This document shows, one piece after another, positions 25,115 to 33,337 of a DNA stretch of 40,145 nt (position 1 is the stretch's first letter; each line of letters opens with the position of its first letter). The notes below the pieces were generated by a model. The model did not search any database, was not told where the DNA came from, and saw nothing but the letters and a program-made list of their open reading frames with translations. The position numbers and the translations under genes were made by a program. The stretch covers positions 1 to 40,145 of the forward strand of contig JANJTV010000104.1 in assembly GCA_024710905.1 (NCBI GenBank), read 5' to 3'. The stretch is from Anaerolineales bacterium (GTDB taxonomy: Bacteria > Chloroflexota > Anaerolineae > Anaerolineales > Villigracilaceae).

Positions 25115-26449
25115 ATGAATGACATCAATAAATGGGTGGAAAAAGACCATTACCAGCTGCACCCCACCTACCACCCGAAAAGCCATGCCAACCCGCTGGT
25201 GATTGAGCGCGGCGAAGGCGTATGGCTATTTACGGTGGATGGCCAAAAAATCCTGGATGGCATGGCCGGGTTATGGAATGTGAATGTCGGATATGGTCGC
25301 GAAGAACTGGCCCAGGCTGCATACGAACAAATGAAGGGTATGGCCTTCACCTCCAATTTTGCAGGGATGACCAACCTGCCATCCATCCAGCTTGCAGAAA
25401 AATTGGCCGGGTTCGCTTACCGCGGCCTGAACACCACCTTCTTCACTTCGGGCGGGTCCGAGGCCAATGATTCGGCCTTCAAAACTGCCCGCTATTACTG
25501 GAAGCGCAAAGGCCAGCCTGGCAAATACAAGTTCATTGCCCGCCGGGGTGCATATCATGGGATTACCCTTGCAGCAACCTTTGCCACCGGGCTGGAGAAA
25601 TACCACACCATGTTTGGCCCCGCGCTGGAGGGATTTGTGCACATCCCGGCCCCCAACGCCTACCGTTTCGAGGGAACTCAGCGCCCTGGTGAAACGATCG
25701 GGCAGGCTGCCGCCCGTGCCCTTGAAGAAGCAATCATCAAAGAAGGCGCGGAAACTGTTGCCGCTTTCATCGCCGAACCCGTGATGGGCGTGGGCGGGGT
25801 AATCGTGCCGCCATCCGATTACTTCCCACTTATCCGTGAAATTTGCAGTAGGCATAATATCCTATTTATTGCCGATGAAGTCATTACCGGATTTGGCCGC
25901 ACCGGCGAATGGTTTGCTCTGAACCACTGGGGCGTCAAACCGGATATCCTGACGTTTGCCAAGGCCATCACCAGCGGCTATGCCCAGCTGGGCGGCATGC
26001 AGGTTTCGGATGAGATCCGCGAGACGATGGAAACTGCGCCGGAAAACGAGCCCTGGATGCATGGCTACACGTATTCCGGGCATGCCATGGCCTGCGCCGT
26101 CGGGCTAAAGAACCTGGAGATTATGGAACGCGACAATTACCCGCAGCGCGCCAGGCAGCTGGGGCAACGGCTGTTAAAGGGGTTGGAAACACTAAAGGAA
26201 TTCCAATTTGTCGGGGATGTCCGCGGATTGGGTCTGGTCTGCGGTGTGGAAATTGTGGCAGACAAAGATAGCAAACAGCCCGACCCGGCCCTCGCAATGC
26301 AACTCTTCAAGGCGGCGCAGGCCAATGGCCTGCGCTTAAGACCGCTGGGCAACACGCTGGCCTTCTCGCCGCCGTTGTGCATCAACGAAGACGAGGTGGA
26401 TGAGATGGTCTCGCGGCTGGGCGCAACCATGGATGGCATCTCCAGGTAA
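25115..26449 (+). CDS. Class III PLP-dependent aminotransferase
   Basis: 444 residues. It belongs to fold-type I class III (omega) aminotransferases. FFTSGGSEANDSAFKTAR binds the cofactor phosphate, RRGAYHGITLAAT is the conserved YHG block and FIADEVITGFGRTG holds the Asp that contacts the pyridine nitrogen. K283 (TFAKAITSGY) is the Schiff-base lysine. YTYSGHAMACAVGL and the C-terminal NTLAFSPPLCI are also typical. The closest functional groups are beta-alanine/omega-amino acid:pyruvate and putrescine-type transaminases, but the amine donor cannot be decided. GGCGGAG serves as ribosome binding site. It shares a transcript with the SLOG-like gene. Confidence 0.92.
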   Translation: MNDINKWVEKDHYQLHPTYHPKSHANPLVIERGEGVWLFTVDGQKILDGMAGLWNVNVGYGREELAQAAYEQMKGMAFTSNFAGMTNLPSIQLAEKLAGFAYRGLNTTFFTSGGSEANDSAFKTARYYWKRKGQPGKYKFIARRGAYHGITLAATFATGLEKYHTMFGPALEGFVHIPAPNAYRFEGTQRPGETIGQAAARALEEAIIKEGAETVAAFIAEPVMGVGGVIVPPSDYFPLIREICSRHNILFIADEVITGFGRTGEWFALNHWGVKPDILTFAKAITSGYAQLGGMQVSDEIRETMETAPENEPWMHGYTYSGHAMACAVGLKNLEIMERDNYPQRARQLGQRLLKGLETLKEFQFVGDVRGLGLVCGVEIVADKDSKQPDPALAMQLFKAAQANGLRLRPLGNTLAFSPPLCINEDEVDEMVSRLGATMDGISR

Positions 26450-26479
26450 CGGGAATCGGCGTGGGTGAGCCCGTCCGAT

Positions 26480-26504
26480 CCTGCCCGGTTCGCGGCAGGT
26501 ATGT
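26480..26504 (+). terminator. Weak candidate terminator after the aminotransferase
   Basis: A 6-bp stem CCTGCC/GGCAGG (26480-26485 with 26494-26499) is followed by TATGTTTT. It lies 30 nt after the stop codon at 26449. The short stem and interrupted T-run make it weak. Confidence 0.3.
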
Positions 26505-26540
26505 TTTCTGGGTAGCTAGCCAATTCTTGAATAGAACCAT

Positions 26541-26576
26541 TTATAAAAGGAAAGGCCTCCGGGTGGAGGCCTTTCT
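26541..26576 (-). terminator. Intrinsic terminator after the CBS gene
   Basis: A perfect 11-bp stem (26550-26560 with 26565-26575) with a GGGT tetraloop. On the minus strand it is followed by CTTTTATAA. It lies just beyond the CBS stop at 26589. On the plus strand the T-run is poor, so it mainly serves the minus strand. Confidence 0.7.
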
Positions 26577-26588
26577 GGTTGGATGGGA

Positions 26589-27023
26589 TTAACTTCCGCG
26601 GATGTAGTGTTCCAGCTGGGAAATGATAATCTTCTGCTCGTGGATAATCTCGCGCAGCACATCGCGAATGGAGATGACGCCGAGCAGTGTTTCACCTTGC
26701 ATGACCGGCAGGTGGCGGATGTTCTTTTCGTTCATCAGCGCCATGCATTCTTCCAGTGACTGGGCTGGTTCGACGTAAAGCACTTTGGAGGTCATGACTT
26801 CGCCAACGGTGGTTTTGGCGCTGGTGCGGCCCTGTAATTCCACCTTACGGACAATGTCCCGTTCGGAAAGGATACCAACCAGTCGTTGCCCCTCGGTCAC
26901 CAGCAGGGCGCCAATATTGTGCTGCTCCATGATTTTCATGGCAGAGAGCAGGGTATCAGCCGGGGTGACCGAGAGGATCTGGGTTGTGCTTTTCTCTTTC
27001 AGCAAATCTTTCGCAGTGGCCAT
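26589..27023 (-). CDS. CBS-pair domain protein
   Basis: 144 residues from ATG 27023, which has GGAGGT 7 nt upstream; a longer frame to 27086 would overrun the promoter. Two CBS motifs fill the protein: about residues 8-62 (ILSVTPADTLLSAMKIM, IGALLVTEGQRLVGILSERDIVR) and about 75-130 (VLYVEPAQSLEECMALM, IRHLPVMQGETLLGVISIRDVLR). Such pairs bind adenosine nucleotides and act as energy or redox switches. The protein has no other domain, so it probably regulates a partner in trans. It lies downstream of the ABC efflux operon but has its own promoter and terminator. Confidence 0.93.
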   Translation of the reverse strand: MATAKDLLKEKSTTQILSVTPADTLLSAMKIMEQHNIGALLVTEGQRLVGILSERDIVRKVELQGRTSAKTTVGEVMTSKVLYVEPAQSLEECMALMNEKNIRHLPVMQGETLLGVISIRDVLREIIHEQKIIISQLEHYIRGS

Positions 27024-27051
27024 GCAAGCAACCTCCATGGTGTTTTGAATC

Positions 27052-27080
27052 AGTGTACATGCAACCTGTAGAGATGTCAA
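27052..27080 (-). promoter_or_regulatory. Promoter of the CBS gene
   Basis: TTGACA (27075-27080), a 17-nt spacer and TACACT (27052-27057) on the minus strand. The predicted start leaves a leader of about 22 nt containing GGAGG. Strong match to a housekeeping promoter. Confidence 0.8.
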
Positions 27081-27089
27081 CAGCAAGAA

Positions 27090-28232
27090 TTATTCGATCA
27101 CGAAAGCCACTTCCACGGTCATACCCCAGCGCAGGGCCGGGTCAGTTTCATTAAGCTCAACTTTGACCGTGTAAATGACATCGCCGCCCTGGGTTTTAAA
27201 GGACTGGCTGATGCTCTGGACAGTGCCCTCCAGGATGACATCCAGCGCATCAGGGGTGATTTCAACCCGCTGGCCTTCGGTAACCTGGACAACCTCCAAC
27301 TCGTTCAAGTCGGTGGTTTCCACCAGCCAATTGCTGAAATCAGCCATTTGCACCGCCCAGGTTTCAGGGCCAACATACTGCCCAACCTTAATGTTGACAT
27401 CAGTTACCACGCCGGTAAAGGTGGCTTTTAATTCATAGCCATCCAGTGCGTTCTGGGCAGCGGCGACCTGTAACTTTGCCGCCGCCAGGCGTGCTTCCAG
27501 CAACGCCAGGCGGTCGGCATCGGCGCCACTACTGGTCTGGTCAAACTTGCGCTTGGCCTCGGCCTCGGCAGTCAGGGCAGCATTCAGCGCGGCGCGGACA
27601 GAGTCGCGGCGGCTGCGCACAGCATCCAGGGCACGTACTGCTTCGTTATAGTCCGTTTCAGCATCGCGCAGGTCATCTTCTGCGGCCTGGCGCGTGGCAT
27701 TATTCTCGTTCAGGTCTTTATACTTTTCAAACTCTTCCAACGCATCATCCAGATCGGCTTTGCGGTCTTCCACTTCTGCTTCCGCCTCGTCAATATCGTC
27801 ATCGATGGCATCCAGGTCAAGCGCTTCCCAGGCGCGCTGGGCTGCCGCGCGAGCCGCCTGTGCATCCAGGTAAGCCTGCCAGGCCTGGGCATTAATCAGC
27901 CCGCCGCTGCGCTGGAACTCATCGTACGCCTGCTGGGCAGATATTAACTCAAGTTCTGCGGCTGCAAGGCCCGCAGCAGCCTGCTGGCTGTCACCCAGGC
28001 GAGCCAGGACCGTACCTTCGCGCACCAGTTGGCCCTCCTGGACAAGGATCTCGGCCACTGTGCCACGGGCCACAAACGACTGGCGCAGGTGACGTACCGG
28101 GACAAGCTGGCCTTCCACTACGACAACTTCAACCACCGGCGCAGAGACCGGGGCCGGGGTAGCCGGCTCTGCCGGTGCACAACCTGCCAGGGTGGCCAGG
28201 ATGAACAGGGAAGTTATGATTATCTTTTTCAT
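27090..28232 (-). CDS. Efflux periplasmic adaptor lipoprotein (HlyD/MacA type)
   Basis: 380 residues from ATG 28232 (AGAGGA site). A lipoprotein signal (KKIIITSLFILATLAGC) anchors it outside the membrane. A biotinyl-lipoyl-like half (RGTVAEILVQEGQLVREGTVLARLGD) is followed by a long alpha-helical hairpin rich in Ala, Glu and Asp (about residues 80-235, with LDLDAIDDDIDEAEAEVEDR). The second lipoyl half follows (YELKATFTGVVTDVNIKVGQYV), and then a beta-barrel domain (VEITPDALDVILEGTVQSI). It would couple the FtsX-type permease encoded 31 nt upstream to substrate delivery. In a single-membrane cell this adaptor would work without an outer-membrane channel. Confidence 0.92.
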   Translation of the reverse strand: MKKIIITSLFILATLAGCAPAEPATPAPVSAPVVEVVVVEGQLVPVRHLRQSFVARGTVAEILVQEGQLVREGTVLARLGDSQQAAAGLAAAELELISAQQAYDEFQRSGGLINAQAWQAYLDAQAARAAAQRAWEALDLDAIDDDIDEAEAEVEDRKADLDDALEEFEKYKDLNENNATRQAAEDDLRDAETDYNEAVRALDAVRSRRDSVRAALNAALTAEAEAKRKFDQTSSGADADRLALLEARLAAAKLQVAAAQNALDGYELKATFTGVVTDVNIKVGQYVGPETWAVQMADFSNWLVETTDLNELEVVQVTEGQRVEITPDALDVILEGTVQSISQSFKTQGGDVIYTVKVELNETDPALRWGMTVEVAFVIE

Positions 28233-28263
28233 TGGTTTCCTCTTTCGTTTTTGTATCAGATAA

Positions 28264-30696
28264 TTACTCGTACGCAAGCACTTCGCGGATGGTCAACCGC
28301 GCTGCATTGCGGGCTGGCAGCACACTCGCCAGTACTGACAGGACAATCACCAGCCCCAGCCAGATGCCATATCCTGCCGGGGTAAAAAGCACATCAATTG
28401 GCGTTTCAAAGATCGCCAGACTGACGATCGTCGAAAGCAGGTAAGTGAACGGCACCGAAAGCAGCGCGCCCAACGCCCAAGAGATTCCGCCAATGACCAT
28501 GCCTTCCACGATCACCATCCGCATAATCTCCATATCCACCGCGCCAATGGCGCGCATAATACCAATTTCTCGAGTGCGCTCCAGCACGTTCATACCCATC
28601 GTACCGGTCAGGCCCATCGCGCCAACGGTTGCCGTCAGCAACGCCATAATCAGCAGGAAAGTCACCAAAATATCTAGGCTCTCCGCCACCGTATCCAGGG
28701 TTGCCAAGCCGGGGCGCGAGTCGCGTAGTTTGAACCCGGCCACCCTGAAACTGGTATCCAACCGTTCGGCCAAGGTTTCCTGGAAAGCGCGGTCATGCTG
28801 TTCCCCGACCACACGATACGAAAAGGAGCGATTTACCAGGTTACGATCCTGCGCCGCATATTCATAAGGCGTGTACCCTAAAATCCCTTCACGCCCCACA
28901 AATTTGAAAATACCAACCACTTCCCATTGCTGGTCACGCCCATCAATCTTAAGCGTTACATAATCACCCACCTCCAGCCCCGGCAGTACACCCAGGATCG
29001 CTTCACTGACCGCCATCTTGCGCACATCATCAGCACGAATCCAGCGGCCTGAAACAAGGATCGGGTCTACCAACCTGCTATTTGCGGGTGGCGCAAGGAT
29101 GTTCAGGTTCTGGGCGGTTGTGCCATCCGGGTAAAGCAACTCCGTGCCAATAAACATCCAGCCTTCCACGCTTTCAACACCCGGCACAGACAGGGCCTGT
29201 TGCTCCACCTCGCGCAAGCGGTAAGGCTGGTCAAAATCCAGGGTGACATCCGCCAGGAAATACTGGCCAATGTCACTGGTGTAATTTCGCAGTGTGACCT
29301 GCACATTAAACACAGCAATAAAAATCGCGCCACCCATGGTCAATGTAAACAACGTCAGCAGCAAGCGTCCGCGCCGCCGGAAAGTATTGCGCAACGAAAT
29401 GAGCAAAGGACGAGGAATATGGATGCCGCGCCGGTTGAGCCAGGTCGTCGCGCGCAGTTGGAATCGCTCCCAGCGTGATTCTTTGGGCTGGCTCCCCCCG
29501 GCCTTCTCTCCCGTTTCCCGGGCCAGTTCCCCGCTGATGGCCTTCAAAATAGTCACCCGTGAACCGCTGATCACCGGGATAAACCCCGCCCCCAACGGAA
29601 CAAGGATGCCAACCAGCACTTGTATTAAGAATGCCATCGGCACAATACGATACCCGAACAGGCTGAAACTTAACTGGTCAGCAATAAAACTCGAAAGCGC
29701 ATAAGCCCCCTGCCCGCCTAGGGGAACGGCAATTAATAATGCCAACACACCAAATGATAGGATCAACGCCAGGTACATGACAAAAATCTGCCGGTCACGC
29801 GCACCGACCAGCTTCATCACACCAATGTGGCGCAAGTGCTGGTTGAGCAGGGCGCTCAACGTATTGGCGATTAACGAACTGGAAAGCAACACGATCAGGA
29901 TACCCAGCGCCATCAGGATGCCCAGCACAGCATTGACGGTTGCCGCCAGGGGATGTTCATTGGTCTTGGCAAAACGAGTGCGGGAAACACTGTACCCGGC
30001 CTTCTCAATTTTTTCCTTAATCTGTGTACCCAGCGTGCGAATATACGTCAGGTCGTTATTGTTCTCAGACACTATGGCGTAAATACGGTTATAACGCTCC
30101 GGTTGGCGCAGGTATTGCAGTGTGTCGACTGATATATAGCCAAACGGTGGGGCCAGGAAGTCATCCGCGCCGGTCGAGGCATCCTGCACAAGGCCCACCA
30201 CCGGCAGGGTTCGCACAGTGCCATCCGGCAACTGCAAATCCAACTCACCGCCCAGCACAACCCCAATCTCCTCGCTGGCCTCCTGCGAGAGAGCAATCTC
30301 CCGCCTGCCAGGCGCACCATCCCCGGCCAGCACGGTCAATAAGTTTACCTGGTTTGCTTCAAAATCTTCCACAGCCACAATATCGATCGTTGTCCACTGG
30401 CCACCTGCAACACGCACCCGCAAATTGAACACCCGGCGACCCTCAGCGGCGGCAATCCCCTTGTAGTTACGCATGGTATCTAAAAATACGCCTTCGAAAT
30501 CACTCATGCGTAGTTCAATATTGGCAGGCTGGTTGGCGGCATAACTGGCGCTCATATCATTTGAAATAATGACATACGCCCCGGAAATCACACCAATTGA
30601 AAAGACACCCACCGCAATGGAAAAAACCACCAGGGCAGTGCGAAGTTTACTATCCAGCAGGTCTGAAATGACTTTACGCCAGCGCGGACGGAACAT
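28264..30696 (-). CDS. ABC transporter permease with two FtsX/MacB halves
   Basis: 810 residues. The N-terminal helix (about 20-42, LVVFSIAVGVFSIGVISGAYV) is followed by a MacB-type extracellular domain and three helices (about 255-385). A cytoplasmic segment (RETGEKAGGSQPKESRWERF) separates the halves. The second half has a helix near 440-462, another extracellular domain and three C-terminal helices; GTMGMNVLERTREIGIMRAIGA is the coupling motif facing the ATPases. The two fused FtsX units would suffice for one transporter. It starts 5 nt after the ATPase-CNBD gene. The neighbouring adaptor points to export or membrane-lipid handling rather than uptake. Confidence 0.92.
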   Translation of the reverse strand: MFRPRWRKVISDLLDSKLRTALVVFSIAVGVFSIGVISGAYVIISNDMSASYAANQPANIELRMSDFEGVFLDTMRNYKGIAAAEGRRVFNLRVRVAGGQWTTIDIVAVEDFEANQVNLLTVLAGDGAPGRREIALSQEASEEIGVVLGGELDLQLPDGTVRTLPVVGLVQDASTGADDFLAPPFGYISVDTLQYLRQPERYNRIYAIVSENNNDLTYIRTLGTQIKEKIEKAGYSVSRTRFAKTNEHPLAATVNAVLGILMALGILIVLLSSSLIANTLSALLNQHLRHIGVMKLVGARDRQIFVMYLALILSFGVLALLIAVPLGGQGAYALSSFIADQLSFSLFGYRIVPMAFLIQVLVGILVPLGAGFIPVISGSRVTILKAISGELARETGEKAGGSQPKESRWERFQLRATTWLNRRGIHIPRPLLISLRNTFRRRGRLLLTLFTLTMGGAIFIAVFNVQVTLRNYTSDIGQYFLADVTLDFDQPYRLREVEQQALSVPGVESVEGWMFIGTELLYPDGTTAQNLNILAPPANSRLVDPILVSGRWIRADDVRKMAVSEAILGVLPGLEVGDYVTLKIDGRDQQWEVVGIFKFVGREGILGYTPYEYAAQDRNLVNRSFSYRVVGEQHDRAFQETLAERLDTSFRVAGFKLRDSRPGLATLDTVAESLDILVTFLLIMALLTATVGAMGLTGTMGMNVLERTREIGIMRAIGAVDMEIMRMVIVEGMVIGGISWALGALLSVPFTYLLSTIVSLAIFETPIDVLFTPAGYGIWLGLVIVLSVLASVLPARNAARLTIREVLAYE

Positions 30697-30701
30697 AAGG
30701 G

Positions 30702-31874
30702 TTATTTCTTCCTGAAAAAATCAAAAATGGATTTGCGCCGATCCCCGGCCTTGTTCTCTGCCAGGCGGGATTGCACAATCCGGCCAACCGCTTCTTCGGT
30801 CAGTGGCGACTCTTTTAACAATGAAAGAAAAGCTTCTCGTGGCAATGCAAGCAGTTCCACCGGGCCGTCGCTAGCGGCGCGCACATTGGCAATGGCCCTG
30901 CCGCCGCGCACCAGTTCCACCTCGCCGAAGAATTCACCAGGCCCCATGGAAGAAACGGTTGTATCCTCACGGCTTTTCCCTTGCAAAATCACTTCCACCC
31001 TGCCGCGTGCAATGACAAAAAACGTCTCCACCTGCTCGTCGCGACGGATGATGGGCTGGTTGGGCTGGTAAAGAATGCGCCGGGTATGTTTGGTGACAGC
31101 CAGCATCTGGCGATGTCCCAACAATGGCAGGGCGCGGGCAATGGCCTCATCCACCAACTCGCCGTCGGAGATGACAACGGTGCGCGTGGCGCGTTCGGTC
31201 AGGGAAGGGTCATGCGTCACCATGACGACGGTTTTGCCCTGGGCAATCAGGTCCTGGAACAGGTCGATAATCTGGTCCGCTGATTTTGAATCGAGGTTGC
31301 CAGTGGGTTCGTCGGCCACCAGCACCGGCGGGTCATTGGCCAGGGCGCGGGCAATGGCTGTCAATTGTTGCTGGCCAGTGGAGACCGCGGAGGGCAACTT
31401 GGAGGCTTGTTTTTCCAGACCGACCATTTTCAGCAATTCCATGGCGCGAGCCGGGCGCTCGTTAAAGTCATACATATCCACATAATCCATGGGCAGCATG
31501 ACATTCTCTTGCAGGGTGAGCATGGGCAGCAATTGGAAAAACTGGAAGACAATGCCCATGTTTCGCCCGCGCCAGAGCGAACGCTGGCTTTCGGTCATGG
31601 CATACAGATCAGTGCCGCCAATGACGACCTGCCCCCGGGTGGGATGGTCGATGCCAGTCATCATATTTAATAGGGTGGATTTCCCACTGCCAGATTTGCC
31701 AACAATGGCCACAAACTCGCCACGGTTCAGGGTCAGGTCGAGACCCTTCAAGACAGTAAATTCCCCGGCGGCATTCTTGAATACTTTGACAATCCCACGC
31801 ATTTCGATCATCCCGTCAGCCTGAGGGAAGGCCGGGGAAACAGCGGGCAGGTCCGGGGTAGTCAGCCCGGTCAT
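30702..31874 (-). CDS. ABC ATPase fused to a C-terminal cyclic-nucleotide-binding-like domain
   Basis: 390 residues. Residues about 20-240 are a MacB/LolD-type ATPase: Walker A GKSGSGKST, Q-loop FQFFQLLPML, Walker [13 protein letters not shown] and H-loop MVTHD. The signature reads VSTGQQQLTAIARA instead of the usual SGGQQQR. From about 255 to 365 there is a CRP/CNBD-like beta-roll: RILYQPNQPIIRRDEQVETFFVIARGRVEVIL, then the phosphate-binding-cassette-like FGEVELVRGGRAIANVRA, then LLALPREAFLSLL. The tail ends FDFFRKK. The start overlaps the stop of the first ATPase gene (ATGA). The roll may sense a cyclic nucleotide or be structural only; the conserved FGE and Arg-Ala positions leave ligand binding possible. 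Confidence 0.92.
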   Translation of the reverse strand: MTGLTTPDLPAVSPAFPQADGMIEMRGIVKVFKNAAGEFTVLKGLDLTLNRGEFVAIVGKSGSGKSTLLNMMTGIDHPTRGQVVIGGTDLYAMTESQRSLWRGRNMGIVFQFFQLLPMLTLQENVMLPMDYVDMYDFNERPARAMELLKMVGLEKQASKLPSAVSTGQQQLTAIARALANDPPVLVADEPTGNLDSKSADQIIDLFQDLIAQGKTVVMVTHDPSLTERATRTVVISDGELVDEAIARALPLLGHRQMLAVTKHTRRILYQPNQPIIRRDEQVETFFVIARGRVEVILQGKSREDTTVSSMGPGEFFGEVELVRGGRAIANVRAASDGPVELLALPREAFLSLLKESPLTEEAVGRIVQSRLAENKAGDRRKSIFDFFRKK

Positions 31875-32599
31875 TGGATAGTCTCCACAGCCTGAATCTC
31901 GCCATCCGCAATGACCAGGTGGCGGGTGAAGCGCGGGGCCAGGCTGTTATCGTGCGTGACCATGATGATGGTTTTTCCGCGTTCGACCAGTTTCTCGAAC
32001 ATATCAAAAATATGATCGGCAGTAACCGAATCCAGGCTGCCGGTGGGTTCGTCGGCCACCAGGATGGGAGGGTCATTGGCCAGGGCACGTGCAATGGCTA
32101 CACGCTGCTGCTGGCCGCCAGAGATGAAGGCGGGCAATTTATGGGCGTGTTCCTCAATTTCAACCAGGCGCAACAGTTCGAGGGCGCGGGCACGGCTTTC
32201 ACGCGGATGGTACAGGCCACACAAGTCCATAGGTATTAGTACATTTTCGAGCAGGGTCAGCATGGGCAACAACTGGAAGGATTGGTAAACTACGCCCATA
32301 TTGCGACCACGCCACAGGGCCAGATCGTTTTCATCCAGTTCGTGCAGCGGGATGGTTTCGCCACCCGGTTGGTTGTAGAGCACTTCGCCGGAGGTCAGGT
32401 CGTCCACCCCGGTAATCATGTTGAGCAAGGTAGATTTGCCCGCACCAGATTTACCAACAATGCCCAGGAACTCGCCTGGCTGAATTTGAAGATTAACCCC
32501 ATGCAGGGCAGGGAAATCACCCGCCTCACTGCTGTACGTTTTGGTGACGTTACACAGTTCAATCAGGGGTTGGGAAGGTGCAGGTTTGGTGGGTTTCAC
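31871..32599 (-). CDS. ABC transporter ATP-binding protein (MacB/LolD type)
   Basis: 242 residues with a complete set of motifs: Walker [11 protein letters not shown]-loop [10 protein letters not shown], signature [19 protein letters not shown], Walker [13 protein letters not shown] and H-loop MVTHD. The start is GTG 32599 with AGGA 5 nt upstream. It is the first gene of the efflux operon and overlaps the second ATPase gene by 4 nt, so the two ATPases are probably made in equal amounts and pair as a heterodimer on the double permease. Confidence 0.94.
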   Translation of the reverse strand: MKPTKPAPSQPLIELCNVTKTYSSEAGDFPALHGVNLQIQPGEFLGIVGKSGAGKSTLLNMITGVDDLTSGEVLYNQPGGETIPLHELDENDLALWRGRNMGVVYQSFQLLPMLTLLENVLIPMDLCGLYHPRESRARALELLRLVEIEEHAHKLPAFISGGQQQRVAIARALANDPPILVADEPTGSLDSVTADHIFDMFEKLVERGKTIIMVTHDNSLAPRFTRHLVIADGEIQAVETIQ

Positions 32600-32708
32600 A
32601 ACAGTCCTATTTGGGAGAACTTTAGGATTTTACTGCATGAATGTTAACAATAGATAAATTTTTCACAAACTTTCCCTGTTCGTACCGGGTATTAATTGCC
32701 CTCCGTGC

Positions 32709-32714
32709 TAGAAT
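32709..32714 (+). promoter_or_regulatory. Candidate -10 element (TAGAAT) for the redoxin gene
   Basis: TAGAAT ends 7 nt before the ATG at 32722 and no ribosome binding site is visible. The geometry again predicts a leaderless transcript. Confidence 0.35.
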
Positions 32715-32721
32715 AGCAATT

Positions 32722-33333
32722 ATGAGCAATCATTCCCTTCTCAACTTCAATGACCCTGCCCCGGATGTGCCCGTGCTGGACAGCAACGGTAAAACGGTTG
32801 CCCTCTCATCATTATGGCAAAAACAAACCCTGGTGCTGGCGTTCACACGTCATTTCGGTTGCCCGCAATGCAAAGAGATGCTCCGTGAATTAACCGACAT
32901 GCACGAAAGCATCACCCGGAAAAACATGACCATTGCAATCATTACCCAGGGAAGCCCGGAACATACGCGTGAGTATTGCGCCCAATATGCGCCAGGGCTT
33001 GCCTGCTTCGCAGACCCTGAGCGGGCAGCCTATGCAGCCTTTGGGTTAGGTCGCGGAAACCTGAACCAGACGATCCTTTCACCCCGGGTGTGGCAATCCA
33101 ACCGGCGGCTGGAAAAAGAAAACCAGTGGAAAACTGAGCTCCCCCCGGAAGGGCAGGATGCCATGCTGATGTCTGGCACATTTATTATCGGAACGGATGG
33201 GCGGATTCGCCTGCCATATTATTATGAAAACATTGCCGATCACCCCCCGGCAGAACTATTGCTGAAAGGGGTACTTGGCACGGATTGGAACAAGCCCCTG
33301 GTGGGCCCGATCTCCACGGAAGGTACGGAATAA
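32722..33333 (+). CDS. Peroxiredoxin-like thioredoxin-fold protein (AhpC/TSA_2 type)
   Basis: 203 residues from ATG 32722. A longer frame to 32641 has a poor N-terminus and covers the promoter. The thioredoxin fold is recognisable: PAPDVPVLDSNGKTVALSSL at the N-terminus, then LAFTRHFGCPQCKEMLREL with a CxxC pair (C47, C50), and MLMSGTFIIGTDGRIR near the C-terminus. The RHFGC(x)2C signature matches the AhpC/TSA_2 / PRXL2 group, whose members are thiol oxidoreductases of poorly defined substrate. There is no signal peptide, so it acts in the cytoplasm. The FtsX permease starts 4 nt after its stop, which ties it to the transporter. Confidence 0.87.
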   Translation: MSNHSLLNFNDPAPDVPVLDSNGKTVALSSLWQKQTLVLAFTRHFGCPQCKEMLRELTDMHESITRKNMTIAIITQGSPEHTREYCAQYAPGLACFADPERAAYAAFGLGRGNLNQTILSPRVWQSNRRLEKENQWKTELPPEGQDAMLMSGTFIIGTDGRIRLPYYYENIADHPPAELLLKGVLGTDWNKPLVGPISTEGTE

Positions 33334-33337
33334 AGCT

